Positions 1 to 10,310 of a stretch of 21,011 bases of DNA are shown one piece after another (position 1 is the first letter of the stretch; every line of letters begins with the position of its first letter). This DNA comes from Didymodactylos carnosus (taxonomy: Eukaryota; Rotifera; Eurotatoria; Philodinida; Philodinidae), in the NCBI GenBank assembly GCA_905250885.1, contig CAJNOQ010003207.1, forward strand, positions 1 to 21,011, given 5' to 3'. Below the pieces are notes generated by a model. It saw nothing but the letters and a program-made list of their open reading frames with translations. It had not been told where the DNA came from and searched no databases. The translations under genes were made by a program, and so were the position numbers.

Positions 1-479
1 CCACACATCTTAAAAAATCAAAAAATTATCATAATAGCCACAAAACCAGATCAAAAACACAAAAAAAAATATATAAAAAATCATTATTTTAACACGGCGC
101 ACGAACTTTTTCCTCAACCTAATATATAGACTAATGTAATGGCATACCTAATGTAAATAAAAACGTTTATGTTTTCTCGATATAACTTCAAAAAGAGGAC
201 TATCATGAGCGTCAACTTATAATCCTATACTCGGATGAGGGAGATAACATTCTAATTTTTTTGTATGAAAGCGAGCATTTTGCAGATCAATGTAAATTCT
301 TACGAAAAAATAAGCCGGACTCACTCAGTAGAAAAAATTATTATATTTTTACCCATTGAATATAATTCAAATCACGCATATCTACATTATCTTTATCCTA
401 AGCTAAGCATTGTTTTATGATCTATTTTCTTCTTTATTTGCTTTGAACTAACTAAATTTTCATTTTATTTGTGTTTCAG
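1..479 (+). other. intron (partial) of the glutathione peroxidase gene
   Basis: No coding sequence is visible. The stretch is AT-rich and ends in a pyrimidine-rich acceptor (gtgtttcag, 471-479) that joins the peroxidase exon starting at 480 in phase 0. It is therefore read as the 3' part of an intron whose upstream exons, including the one with the catalytic Cys/Sec, lie outside the window. Confidence 0.6.
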
Positions 480-979
480 GACGATGCATATATTCAGGAA
501 TGGACGAAAGATCATTTCGATGTAAACTTTCCTATCTTTGCGAAAGGTTCAGTTGTGAACTTGGAAGGGCCAGAAGATGATGAAAACTTTCCGGAAGTTT
601 GGCAATTTATTGCAGGTACGTTATTTGTGCGAGGTTTTTTTCTTTAAAAGGTTAGTGAGCAAAATGCAAGCAGTTGTATATGAATATGTGGTATACTTCC
701 TGAAAATTTAATATTGTATTAACTTTTTACTAAGAAATACTTTATAATTACTTACTCTCATGGTTTGATGCTAACATTATATGAATGATATATCTGTTTG
801 TCATTATTCCAGAAAAAGCCGAGCCCCCCTCATGGAATTTTTGGAAGTATATTGTTGATCCAAATGGGAATATATTACATGGTTATAGTCCACAAATTTC
901 AATTCGCGACATGTATCCTACGATAAAAGAAGTCATTGACAAACATTATCCATCTGCAGCGCCCAAGAAAGATTTGTGA
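480..979 (+). CDS. glutathione peroxidase, GPX7/8-like, C-terminal part (two exons, 5' partial)
   Basis: Exons are 480-615 and 813-979 (stop TGA 977-979), joined in frame through a GT-AG intron (616-812). Together they give the last 100 residues. The family reduces hydrogen peroxide or organic peroxides using thiols. The visible part contains the family motif WNFWKY in the context EPPSWNFWKYIVDPNG; its Trp and Asn belong to the catalytic tetrad. The preceding exon matches the region of helix and loop seen before it in GPX7/8 (FPIFAKGSV, then FPEVWQFIA). The absence of the longer dimer loop fits the monomeric GPX7/8-like group. The Cys or Sec residue and any N-terminal signal lie upstream of the window, so the catalytic type and localisation cannot be judged. 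The C-terminus AAPKKDL is not a perfect KDEL but ends in a lysine- and Asp-Leu-containing tail, which could be a weak ER-retention variant (inference). A candidate poly(A) signal ATTAAA lies at 1136-1141. Confidence 0.88.
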
Positions 980-1847
980 AATTTGTTTGTTTGTTTTATC
1001 CTCTACGATCTGGGCTCTTCGAATGAATTGTTTCGTTGACTTTGTTTGCAATACTGTTTTTGTTTTTTTATAGATTTGAAATGCTACCTTCTTCTCCCTG
1101 CATTTATTGTTAAGTTTTTTATAATCAAGTTTTCTATTAAAAATACGAAAATCTTCTCACTCAGTTGTAAGAGAATGTAGTTTCTAAACTTCATTTCATT
1201 TTTAAACTCAACCTCTCTCATTAATTGAGTTAACTAAGATAGCCAGTGACTTCCAGTCTTGACATGTAGATTCTCGGATAGTCAAGGAAGAAGAACAGCT
1301 AGACAAACTTGCTTTTCTTCAATGTTTTGTTTTCAAATCCTTATTGATAGAATTTGATTCTGAAATGAGAGAACTATTTTTCGTTAAGTTTAAAGTTGTT
1401 TGAGAAACCACGAGAAACTGTAATAATGTAAGAACTTCAGAATATCGCTGAACGGATCTCATTTTTTCATATTTAAGTAAGAAAATTTTGCCAGCGCTAC
1501 TGTCAATGTGAACGTAGTTTTCTTTTTTCAGATTTTTTTAATATTATTACGCGCCACTCTACTTGATTTAGAGGTACATAGTGACGTTTCTAGTCGTTTA
1601 GTCTATCTTGTCTGTCTTTAAGATTACTGCATTCGATTGGTAAATACAGTTAGCAAATCATACGTTTTGCTCATGACTAAATGGCAAAAATGTCAATGTG
1701 AAAACAAAAAACTTCGTCTTCACACTTGATGTTATACTATTTTATTGCTAATGTGTCGAAAGTTAGTTAGCTCATTAATTGTGTTCTAGATTGATTCATA
1801 CAAAATTTTATACAACTCTTTTATATATTTACACTTTTTGTTTTTAG
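980..1847. other. spacer between peroxidase and PPP4R2 genes
   Basis: This stretch holds the 3' UTR of the peroxidase gene, with a possible ATTAAA poly(A) signal at 1136-1141, and the upstream region of PPP4R2. I see no ORF of note, RNA gene or clear repeat. The end is a pyrimidine-rich tract that runs into an AG directly before the PPP4R2 ATG. Confidence 0.5.
1136..1141 (+). terminator. candidate poly(A) signal ATTAAA of the peroxidase gene
   Basis: ATTAAA lies 157 nt after the TGA stop and is the best variant signal seen in the 3' flank; no AATAAA occurs closer. Tentative. Confidence 0.3.
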
Positions 1848-1850
1848 ATG
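1830..1850 (+). promoter_or_regulatory. splice-acceptor-like sequence abutting the PPP4R2 start codon
   Basis: A pyrimidine-rich run ending in TTTTTAG sits directly before the ATG at 1848, with no bases between. This is either the 3' end of an intron in the 5' UTR or a trans-splicing acceptor for a spliced leader, a process known in rotifers. The sequence alone does not separate the two. Confidence 0.4.
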
Positions 1851-4800
1851 TCATCTTTAGAGGAAAGTTCTTTATTACATTCTCTCGACGGTAAAGGACT
1901 AAGAATTGATAGTGTGAATAAATTTTGATAAAATAATTTTTGATATTTTTAGAATTTATCAAACTATCTGATCATGCAAAAACAATCACATCAGAGTTAG
2001 AGAAATTTTTAAATCATATTGCAAAAACGGGTTTTATCATGTATGCATGTACTATGTCTATCAGATTTTGATCTGACAGCAATTTTTTTGTTTTTTAGTT
2101 TTCCATGGTCAAAAGTAAAAATTTTATTTATATTCAAACTTAATCAAGTACTAGATGAATTTAATAGTGAAAACGATATGGATAAATTACCGTTACATCC
2201 AAATTTAGATAATGCAACATTTCGGGAATTAAAACATGATATTATTGAACGTTTAAATTCATTTGTAAAGTAAGTTATCTGGTTACAGTCATTTTAATGA
2301 ACTCTTCGTAATAATTCTTGTTAACTCATTAACTGTTTAAAGTAAATAAGTTTTATTTCTATTAAATTTACTAAGATATTTTACTGATTAAAAATAGGAT
2401 TGGTCAGCTTGTGATAAGGAAATTATCTGTTGTTTATTTTTTTTAAGTGCACCGTTTACAATTCAACGTCTGTGTGAGATGATTACATATCCAAGAAGAC
2501 ATTATCAACGTACAGATAAATTTCTTCGTGGATTAACTAAATGTGTAATGGTTGTCACCACTGTTGATCCAGACGGAAAGTATGCTAGATTTTCATTTCA
2601 TGCTTATAACATGTTTTATCTAATTTCTTTTTTGTCTTCTTATAAGTAAAATTCATACAGAAAATACAAATTCAACATTAACAAATGGTTTTAATGATAA
2701 CAGCAACGGTGACGAAGAAGAAAAAAAATTAACATCAATGACATCGCCCAGTTCGTCTTTCTCAATGTCACCATCATCATCATGGAATAATAACTCATCA
2801 ACAAACGAATTCAAGGACGCGCAATTTATTAGACCGACAACGGGATCATGGAAGTAGGTCTCATGTTGTTGTTTACATAGTTTTCGTTTTAATAATTCTT
2901 TTTAAAATTAAAAGACATGCTTAAAAAATATGTTGCCCAAAGTTAAAAGATATGCTAAAAAATTAATAGTTATATTAAATTTTGTTAACGGGTAATAATT
3001 TTAATACAAACACAATTGTAACAGCAGCTATTTTAAGTTTCATTTTATTTTCGTTTATTAATTAAGATTAAAATTGTTTCGGCGTTTCGAATAACAGAGT
3101 TTTCATTTTCAAGAATTCGATTTTTAAGAAGAATGTTTCATCTCGAGTGTCGAAAAGTTTAATTTCTTGTTAATTGTTGAGGAGACACATGTTGTGGTAG
3201 ATTCATCATCATCATTTCAGTATTGACATTTATAATGTTAGCTGTAAAAGAATTTATCATTTTCTTTGCCAACCGAGAAGAACGTCTGGGAATCATTTGA
3301 TTTGAGTATGGTGTAAAACAATCTTTCCTTTTTTTATGAGTGTCTAGAAAGAGTCTGTGTATCTTCAGAAAAAATGCCTATACAAGGAGAGAAATCTTTT
3401 TCACTTTTGCAGAGACTCTTCGGAGCATTATGAACGATGGGCAATCGTGCACAGCTATGTAAAGTTAACGTTATAAATGTCGATACTGAAACTGATGATG
3501 ACGAATCTTCTATTTAACTGATGATGATGAAAATTTCTATTCTATTTATCTCTTTTGAAATTCTTTATCAAATAATTGTACAATGTATTCCTACCCTAGA
3601 TGCTCGGTCTCTCTCTCTTTGTCGGTTTTATATTTTGAATCCTTGAAAATGAACACTATATTCGAAACGTCGAAACAATTTTAATGTTAATTAATAAAGG
3701 AAAATAAAATGAAACTCAAAATAGCTGCTGTTACAATTGTGTTTCTATTAAAATTAATAGACAAAGATAGACGAGTCATCGTTTTTTTGAAAAAGGCATT
3801 TTTTTTGATTGTCAATAAGGAATTTATGAAGAACGATTTAATTGATTTTTGTATTAAATTTTTTATTTTTTATTTTTTAGCTCACGATTTCCAATGAATC
3901 AGAACGATTTATCACCATTAAAACGAAAAAGTACGAACATTTGACAATATTCTCATAAAAGACAAATTAGTTTTTATTAAAAATGTCAGTCTTTTTCATC
4001 AATTCAGATTTCATTTTATACTCATTAGATCTTCATATGATCTCGACCTAAATTCAGCTACTCTGGTATTGATATCAAGCCGTTGTATCTAACAGATTGT
4101 TACTGGTTTATTAGAGTAGTAGTACTGTAATGTCTGTGAGTTTGTAATCGCTGGTCGCAGAGTTTTGATTTGTTTGTTATGGTAAAAAAATTACTACGAA
4201 CATGAATGAAATCGACTGTCATTTAATTAGACTAAATTAATAATTTTAACATGTTTGATCTAGGTGTGGATGAAAATGATGATGATTCTGTTGAACCAGC
4301 AACGAAAATTCAAATTTGTTCACGTGAAGATTGTTATAGTACATCACCATTAGTAACGGAGATGGCTACTACTACATTGTGTACAACGGCCGAGCAAGAG
4401 TGTGCCGCAACATCATATCCATTGGATGTAAATTTTTTGGTTAATACCCAACAAGATCAACAACGAGTTATAAATGACGAAGATTCTCAATCATCATCGT
4501 CTACTACTTCATCAATTGATTCTCAAAACAATAAAATAACTGATTATGGTGCATTATAGTTTTCTCGAACACGTTCTTTACATAATTGTCTAATTTTTCG
4601 CTTGTTTTAGATGATAATGGAGCAAATGAAAATGTCCAGCAACAGATCTCTTCTATGAATGATGAAAATATTGAAATCGCAACACCGGTTACGTCCAGTA
4701 AAGAAGAATCTAGTTTAGTCGACGATAATGAAACCGAAAATTATAATAGTAATAGTACTAGCACATCAATGATGATAGATACGGACTCTAATGAAGTTAG

Positions 4801-4987
4801 CAGTTCAAAAAATTCAAAGGAATCGTTTGACATCGATGAAGAACAAGAAAACAATGACGAAGAATCAATCGATACAAATGAAATTCCTCACGATTTGCAA
4901 CACGAAACAACAAAACATGAGTCAATTGAACAAGAACAACATATTGTATCATCTTCCTGCGCTACAATAACAGAATGCGATAGTTAA
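1848..4987 (+). CDS. serine/threonine-protein phosphatase 4 regulatory subunit 2 (PPP4R2), eight exons, complete
   Basis: Exons: 1848-1890, 1953-2040, 2099-2269, 2448-2579, 2647-2853, 3881-3930, 4264-4548 and 4611-4987 (stop TAA). They join in consistent phase to 450 residues; human PPP4R2 is about 417. PPP4R2 is the core regulatory subunit that, with R3, directs PP4 catalytic subunit to targets in DNA repair and centrosome function. Family signatures run in order: HIAKTG and PWSKVK, then [13 protein letters not shown] (about residues 37-64), [12 protein letters not shown] (102-113) and [16 protein letters not shown] (115-130), followed by VMVVTTV. After about residue 145 the protein is low-complexity, rich in Ser, Thr, Asn, Asp and Glu, with an SPLKRK motif near the exon 6/7 junction; an acidic disordered tail is usual for this family. 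The intron 2 donor at 2041 was chosen over GT at 2031 because only it keeps the conserved frame. Intron 7 has a weak donor (gtgcat). Intron 5 is long because it carries an inserted repeat element. Confidence 0.93.
2993..3759. mobile_element. MITE-like element with ~125-bp terminal inverted repeats, inside PPP4R2 intron 5
   Basis: The left arm (2993-3118) and right arm (3637-3759) are inverted copies of one another, with only scattered substitutions and one short indel near the inner end. Both arms contain the core ACAATTGTAACAGCAGCT. A second, inner inverted pair (3201-3240 with 3466-3506) matches at most positions. The outermost dinucleotide on both sides is TA, consistent with a TA target duplication as made by Tc1/mariner-type elements. 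There is no transposase reading frame in the ~767 bp, so the element would be non-autonomous. The assignment to a superfamily is inference; the inverted arms are read directly. Confidence 0.8.
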
Positions 4988-5259
4988 TCTTATAAATATG
5001 AAAAAATTTTATACAAAACAGAGTTTTCTCGCTTCTGGTCAGATGATTATTCGTTTCATTTTCTTTATATTGAATTCTATAGTTGCGTTCGTCCTATCTT
5101 TTGAGTGTAAAAAGTATGTCTTTATTGCTATAATTGCCCCTTTCTTATCTAACTCTAACAGTTCTCTTTTTCATGTTGTTGTTATTTTTTGAAATGCTGA
5201 TTGCAGCATCGTTTAAAGTGTAATATTTGTGTGCTCTCTTAATCTTATATATTGTTGCT

Positions 5260-5285
5260 AATAAAAATAAAGTGAGTGTAATAAA
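5260..5285 (+). terminator. cluster of three AATAAA poly(A) signals after PPP4R2
   Basis: AATAAA occurs at 5260-5265, 5266-5271 and 5280-5285, about 275-300 nt beyond the PPP4R2 stop codon. This is the likely 3' end of that transcript. Confidence 0.55.
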
Positions 5286-6619
5286 TGTCGATGTTTTTAG
5301 TGGAAAAGATTGTAGATAAAATACTTCAAATTAAAGTTTTTCCATTAAAAACACTTTCAAGATCGAGAACAAGAAGTAGTATACTTTCTAATACTAACAC
5401 TAAGAGTCGTGAACAAACGACTACTATTTTTGGCAAGAGAATCATGAGAAGAGAGGCGTTTCTGTTTAATTTAGTTCCAAGCAGTATATCAATTAACTAA
5501 CACAACATTAAAAAAGTCAATATTGAGCTAAGCACATTATTAGATCGTCCAAGATGCCGGCTGTCAGATTCCATGACAGTTAGACCTTCATCGAAGGCTT
5601 TTGCAAGTCTTTCAAGTAGTTTCCTAGGAGCGCTGAAAAACTAACTTTCCCACTAACTGTGTTTTATCAATACAAAATTGAGGAGAAGAGTGGCTCTAAA
5701 GCGACTAGCTTGTAGAGTTTTCCTTCAAGAGCCTTTCGGAAATCTTTTTCGATCCAAGCGCATCATATGGTCAGAGCATCAAATTCTGAGCAAAATGAGA
5801 CGTCACATGAGACGGGAAGATCCCACTTAAAGGATTTCGAGTCAGCCGGTTCTGTGAAAGTAAAATGGTCTTATCTCAGCCTTGAGATATGCTAGAAGAC
5901 CTACTTGGAAAACTCTAAACCTCTCAAACGCATTTCTAACGTGTTTAGCATTGCTTTTTACGTAGAAAACCATAATAGCAGGTCTCTGGGTGGAAATATC
6001 ACTGAGCTATGGGCTCATCGTCTGAAGGATTTTTCGAAAAACTCGCACTTTTTCAGTCTTTTTCTAATTTCTCCTAAAAGGAAAAACGTTTTGGAAAAAC
6101 AGCTAGCTCTCATGGCAAAAAACTAGATAGCATTGCGCGGTGAGAACCTCAAGGTTCGAGCGATCAGTGTTTGATCAGCTACAAGAGTTTAAGACTCGAA
6201 GAAAAGTCATCGAATGACAAGTGCTTAGATGTGCTTCACGATGTTGGATCCAAAAATCGCTCGCCAAAAAAGATCGAAAAATGAAAAGATCAGGAGATAA
6301 TCGGGATTTTTCTGAAAAATCGGTTTTTCGAGGTTTTTGACGCCCTCACAATATTTTGAGGTTTTCTGCATGAAAACTCGGTCAAATCGAAAAAATAAGA
6401 TCAGATTCGTGATCAGCAGCATCCGACGAATCAGAATATGTTTCTGAAAATTCAAAAGCTTTTCCACTTGGTTTTTGCATTAGCGGCACCTTATAAAACA
6501 TAATTCTTTGACGAACTCAAGGCATCACAAAGAAATAAAGAAGAAGAAAGTTTAAAAAGAAAATTCACAATGTCCTTAGGTAATTTACAAGCATCGAATT
6601 TCGCTATTGTTTTTAAACT

Positions 6620-6625
6620 TTTATT
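6620..6625 (-). terminator. candidate poly(A) signal of SBDS
   Basis: Read on the minus strand this is AATAAA, 183 nt beyond the SBDS stop codon. It is the nearest canonical signal I found. Confidence 0.4.
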
Positions 6626-6807
6626 TATAACGTTTAACAGCAATAAAAAAAAAAATAACATTATAGATTCACAGTAAACGAGAAAAAAGATCCACGACAT
6701 TCAAAGTAAGAATAAGCAGGAAAATAGATGTCTACAACATTCACTGTTTGATTAAAAATTGTTTGATTTTTTTTGTTTTTTTCTAGCAACTTAAAAAAAT
6801 GTTTCGT

Positions 6808-8758
6808 TCAGTTCTCTTCGTCATTGAGATCGTTTAACGTTTCGTCTCCTTCAACTACATCCATCAAACTAAGTAATTCCAATTGACCTTTTCCTAGAAC
6901 AGAAAGACGAATCAGTAAGCACAAAAAGGTGAAATAGTGCCGAGATTAGACATGTGATTTTTGTTGAAACATGAAACGAAATCTAGGCGGCATTGCCTCG
7001 GCACTTCTCTTATGAAAAGGAAAAGCACAACCAGTGCCGATAAGATATTTTTTTGTAGGGGTTGACTTCTTGATTTCATCTTACACGGAAAAAATCATTC
7101 AAAAAGAGCAACAGACTATTTTAGTTGAAATAATCGCTGTTTGCTTGATGATTTAATCTAATCTTGGTAAATTTCTGAATAAATAAGATACATCGACGAA
7201 GATTTCAAAACTGAGGATTTAACATTGAAAAAAGAGACATACGTTTTTTAGTCTGAAAAACATGGTGGCACCTCTAATTCAGATCAGAAGTGGCTGTGTT
7301 TAGAATCGAGCGCTTATTTCATGTTATTATTTTTGTAAAACATTCTTGATCACGAGATTTTTGTTTACAGATCTTCTGCTGAAGTCAATCATTTACTAAA
7401 CTTTGTGGCTGTTTTGCAATGATCTAATGTTCGATATCTAAAATGTGCTGTTCTTTTGATCTGAAATTTATTAAGTGTCCAACCATGTCATAATGTAGTC
7501 TTACAAGGGAATCCCTAAGAACATTTCGTATTTGATTCAAACATATGCACAGAACAAGAAAAGGAGAATGTAGGCTTGGATTTCGATCAACTGTACAAAA
7601 TTGGTCTTAAAAGCATCTTGTTTGTCCTATTCAATGCAAAAATCGGATACACAACGAGGCCCTTATTAATAGCCACACAAAATATAAAGAACTTTTGCTG
7701 CTTAAGGGTGAATTTGAAAAGGAGAGTATAATAACGTTACCTTTCGTTTCGGCCCTAATAATTTCATCCATTTCACGAAAAACTCCAGGATCAATCGAAC
7801 AAATCTAGTAATTGTCAAGAATAAACAAATTAACATTTTTAATTTTAATGAGAAAGGAAAGCAAATATGTACCATTTGCATTGAATCACCCATAAACTCT
7901 TCATTCTCAATATTTGTAGTTAATTTATGAACTTTTTCTTTTACACGTTTTGCATCTTTCGCTATAAAAATAATATAACCTTTGTAAACGTCAACAGAAT
8001 GTTTAACAATGAAATCTTACCCGGTAGAGTTAATTGAACTTTCATTTGTGCTTGTTGTATTTTAATATTTTCTGACTGTTTCAATTGTCGAATAACATCA
8101 AGTGCCTAAAAGAGAATATTTTTAAACTTTTTCAGTGTATTTTATCCATCGGTAACCAGATGTCGCATACCTGTTGTTTTGCATTTCTACCTGGATTTAC
8201 GCTATAATGAATATCTCTCATTGCTTGTTCAATCATTGAAATTGTATAGGGACGTTTTGTTTCTGGATTGATACATTTTCCAGATACTATCGAAGCTATT
8301 TCTTTATATGTATTTTCAAAATGTTGTTGACGTTCTTTATCGGACACTTGTAATTCACCTTTTTCAAGAATCTAAACCGTCATAGACCAACCGTCATAGT
8401 ACTATTCCAGTTTGACACAACCACACTCACCTCCACGCATATTTTTGTTTGATCTTCTGTGTTGAATGCAGCCATTAAATCTTCTTTTTTAGCTGCTTGA
8501 CCTTTCGACACATTAGAAAATACTGTATGTGTTTGTAATACTTCATCAATATCTTTCTCTCTAAATAAACAAAACAAGTGCAAATAAAAAGATTCTTAAA
8601 TCATTAATATTTTTTCTAACTCACTCTTTATTTCGCCATGATATAACTTTATTTCTATAACATGCGATTTCAAAACGTTTGCCACCCTTCTTTAATCGAA
8701 CTGTTGCAATGTTCGTTAACTTTATCTGATTCGTTGGTGTAAAAATTTTTGTGGCCAT
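6808..8758 (-). CDS. SBDS ribosome maturation factor, seven exons, complete
   Basis: Exons on the minus strand, 5' to 3': 8758-8625, 8560-8431, 8371-8171, 8105-8021, 7961-7873, 7804-7741 and 6893-6808 (stop TGA). All introns are GT-AG and all phases agree, giving 262 residues against 250 in human. SBDS works with the GTPase EFL1 to release eIF6 from late 60S subunits in the cytoplasm. Recognisable family sequence includes [16 protein letters not shown] at the start, [38 protein letters not shown] (N-terminal FYSH domain), SDKER at about 98-102, NPETKRPYT at 123-131 and the central helical region ending KDIHYSV-like (here RDIHYSV). The C-terminal ferredoxin-like domain holds [12 protein letters not shown]. 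The last intron (6894-7740) is long and the rest are short. The C-terminal tail is slightly longer and acidic. The start is the only ATG that aligns with the family's N-terminus. Confidence 0.96.
6936..7005. repeat. short inverted repeat in the last SBDS intron
   Basis: AGTGCCGAG (6936-6944) pairs perfectly with CTCGGCACT (6997-7005) around a ~52-nt spacer. A further AGTGCCG follows near 7032. It lies in an 847-nt intron where all other introns of this gene are much shorter, so it may mark an old small insertion. No target duplication was recognised. Confidence 0.35.
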
Positions 8759-9045
8759 TAGATCGAGTGAGAAGTGAAATAAATAATATATTTGGTTGTG
8801 CTTATATAATAAATAATCTTAATACTTTTATTTAGTTTGTCGATCTAAAAGAAACATATGTTTTTCATAGAAGAATTAGTCTTCGTGGTTGCTTGATAAG
8901 ACATATTCTTCGGTCAACAATATTAGACTGTACTCAAGCACTTCCGTAGTTACAATAACGTCTAAATTAATTCAAGATAATTTGTTCAGTAAAAAAGACC
9001 TATAAAAACAGTCTTGTTCTCCTCAGTTTTCATACTTAATGGAAA
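8759..9045. other. upstream region of SBDS
   Basis: This AT-rich non-coding stretch upstream of the SBDS start on the minus strand should hold its promoter. No core promoter motif stands out, and no ORF or RNA gene was seen. Confidence 0.4.
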
Positions 9046-9085
9046 CCAGTGTTTCTAATGAGAATTGTAATCAAAATGGATTGAA

Positions 9086-9149
9086 CCACTTTGCTCTGAA
9101 GCCTAAAGTGGCACTAACCACTTTGTGCTAAACTGCAAAGTGGTCTCGA
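9086..9149. repeat. two degenerate 32-bp tandem units, each an inverted CCACTTTG/AAAGTGG pair
   Basis: Unit 1 (9086-9117) and unit 2 (9118-9149) each start with CCACTTTG and carry AAAGTGG 18 bp after the unit start, so each unit is itself a small palindrome. The intervening bases differ, leaving the motif positions as the conserved part. Confidence 0.65.
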
Positions 9150-9324
9150 ATAAAGCATCAGCAAGCAGCGTTTATAAAACTGTTTTCTGCTTGGGTTCTA
9201 AAACATGGACCTTTCCAGTGTTTCTAATGAGAATTTTCAGCAGAGCGTACACAAACGTGGTAATTAATAAGATCAATCATGATGGCAAAACTAGAGAAGA
9301 AAACAAAGTGGAAATTTTAGAAAG

Positions 9325-9420
9325 CAAAGTGGTTCGCAACGTGGTTTTTTTACTTTCAAAGTGGAAAACAGAGTGGATTTCATTTTTACAAAGTGGAAGA
9401 CCACTTTGCTCTCACGGGGA
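9325..9420. repeat. three degenerate 32-bp tandem units beginning CAAAGTGG
   Basis: Units start at 9325, 9357 and 9389, exactly 32 bp apart. The last also contains CCACTTTG (9401-9408), reversing the orientation at the end of the array. An additional CAAAGTGG at 9304 is 21 bp ahead and out of register. Confidence 0.65.
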
Positions 9421-9442
9421 CCACTAATCATTAGAAACACTG

Positions 9443-10310
9443 ATGGAAACGAGCGCAAGTGTTTCCTAATTTTCATTAATGAAATTTTCTCTTTTGCAAA
9501 ACAAACTTTTTCTGGCATAATAATTAGATAGATAAACGTCACTTCGGTATTGCGCAACCAAAAAATGTTTCTCCTACAAAAGCCGCCACTGGAAATTTTT
9601 ATAGACGATATGTTTAATGACATCCATTGATGACATTATTGTGATATTTAAGGGCAATTGGTCCAAAGTAAGCAAATAAAAATCATTTCGAAATATCTGT
9701 TTATTCTAATGAAGTAGACAGTTATTTTCAACGACAAACTAGATATGAATAGCTGCTGTTGAGTTAATTATTTACACATATGTTGCAGTGCTTGCGCGTA
9801 TTTTAAAGAAATATTGAGTCTTACCTAATGCATAACTTAAGATTAAATTAAGTAACTTACTTGACTTCAACTCACTTTAATCCAAGACGTATTTTAGTCT
9901 GTTTTACAAACAGTAAGCCTGAACAAACCATAAGTGTTGTCTAAGATATTGAAACGTAAATCTTTAATTTAATTGTTTTCCGAACATATCCCTAATATAA
10001 GGTAGAAAACTCTTTTAGAGAAACGGTGAAAAAATATAAAGAGGATATAGAATCATCCAGTGAATCATCCTCATTCTTCGTGGCCGCAAGTTTCTTCAAC
10101 TTACACAACCGATCGCTAGCGATCTCACATATCTCTTCTCTGCGATGAAAAGTATAAAGTAAACCATAGCTACAAGGCAAAAAGGTCAATCTTTTCTCTT
10201 TATGATAAAGAATGAGATATTTTATTTAGATTCAATAAAGTTGCTAAGTTCTCTTCACTGGAGGTACAAGCTGAAAAAAACTGTCATGACCTATGAGTTA
10301 TATACTCGGC
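9443..10310. other. spacer without a recognised gene
   Basis: The stretch is AT-rich. A 65-codon frame on the minus strand (9992-10189) has mixed composition but no family resemblance and no splice partner I could find. A partial copy of the AGTGTTTC-TAAT motif occurs near 9458. Nothing else was supported. Confidence 0.4.

Larger units (their letters stand above)
4988..6807. other. spacer between convergent PPP4R2 and SBDS genes
   Basis: The left part is the PPP4R2 3' UTR with a cluster of AATAAA signals at 5260-5285. About 5500-6480 is less AT-rich than its surroundings and reads like old, non-coding repeat or decayed insertion sequence. Short open frames occur on both strands there, but they have no recognisable protein character. 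The right part (6480-6807) is AT-rich and holds the SBDS 3' flank with an antisense AATAAA at 6620-6625. No gene can be supported. Confidence 0.5.
9046..9442. mobile_element. short repeat element with terminal inverted AGTGTTTCTAATGA and internal CAAAGTGG arrays
   Basis: CAGTGTTTCTAATGA starts at 9047 and occurs inverted at 9428-9442. A direct copy, part of an exact 21-bp repeat with 9046-9066, sits inside at 9215-9235. Between the ends, the octamer CAAAGTGG is found exactly at 9136, 9304, 9325, 9357 and 9389, and its complement CCACTTTG at 9086, 9118 and 9401. Several of these are spaced exactly 32 bp. Open frames crossing the region on both strands have no protein character and reflect the repeats. 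The likely identity is a non-autonomous transposable element with subterminal repeats; no target duplication is clear. Confidence 0.6.

Noticed and set aside
2019-2098. In-frame extension of PPP4R2 exon 3 upstream through 2019
   Set aside because: Splicing from 2040 to 2099 restores the conserved AKTG-x-PWSK region, whereas the read-through inserts unrelated residues.
5285-5500. 71-codon plus-strand frame after PPP4R2
   Set aside because: It begins on the last poly(A) signal of PPP4R2, has no family character and no splice partner, and its length is expected by chance.
5905-6700. Several 69-80 codon frames on both strands in the PPP4R2-SBDS spacer
   Set aside because: Overlapping antisense frames with hydrophobic or random composition and no conserved motif; best read as non-coding repeat-derived sequence.
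9125-9623. 100- and 110-codon frames on opposite strands across the CAAAGTGG element
   Set aside because: The residue pattern follows the DNA repeats and the two frames overlap antisense; no protein family resemblance.
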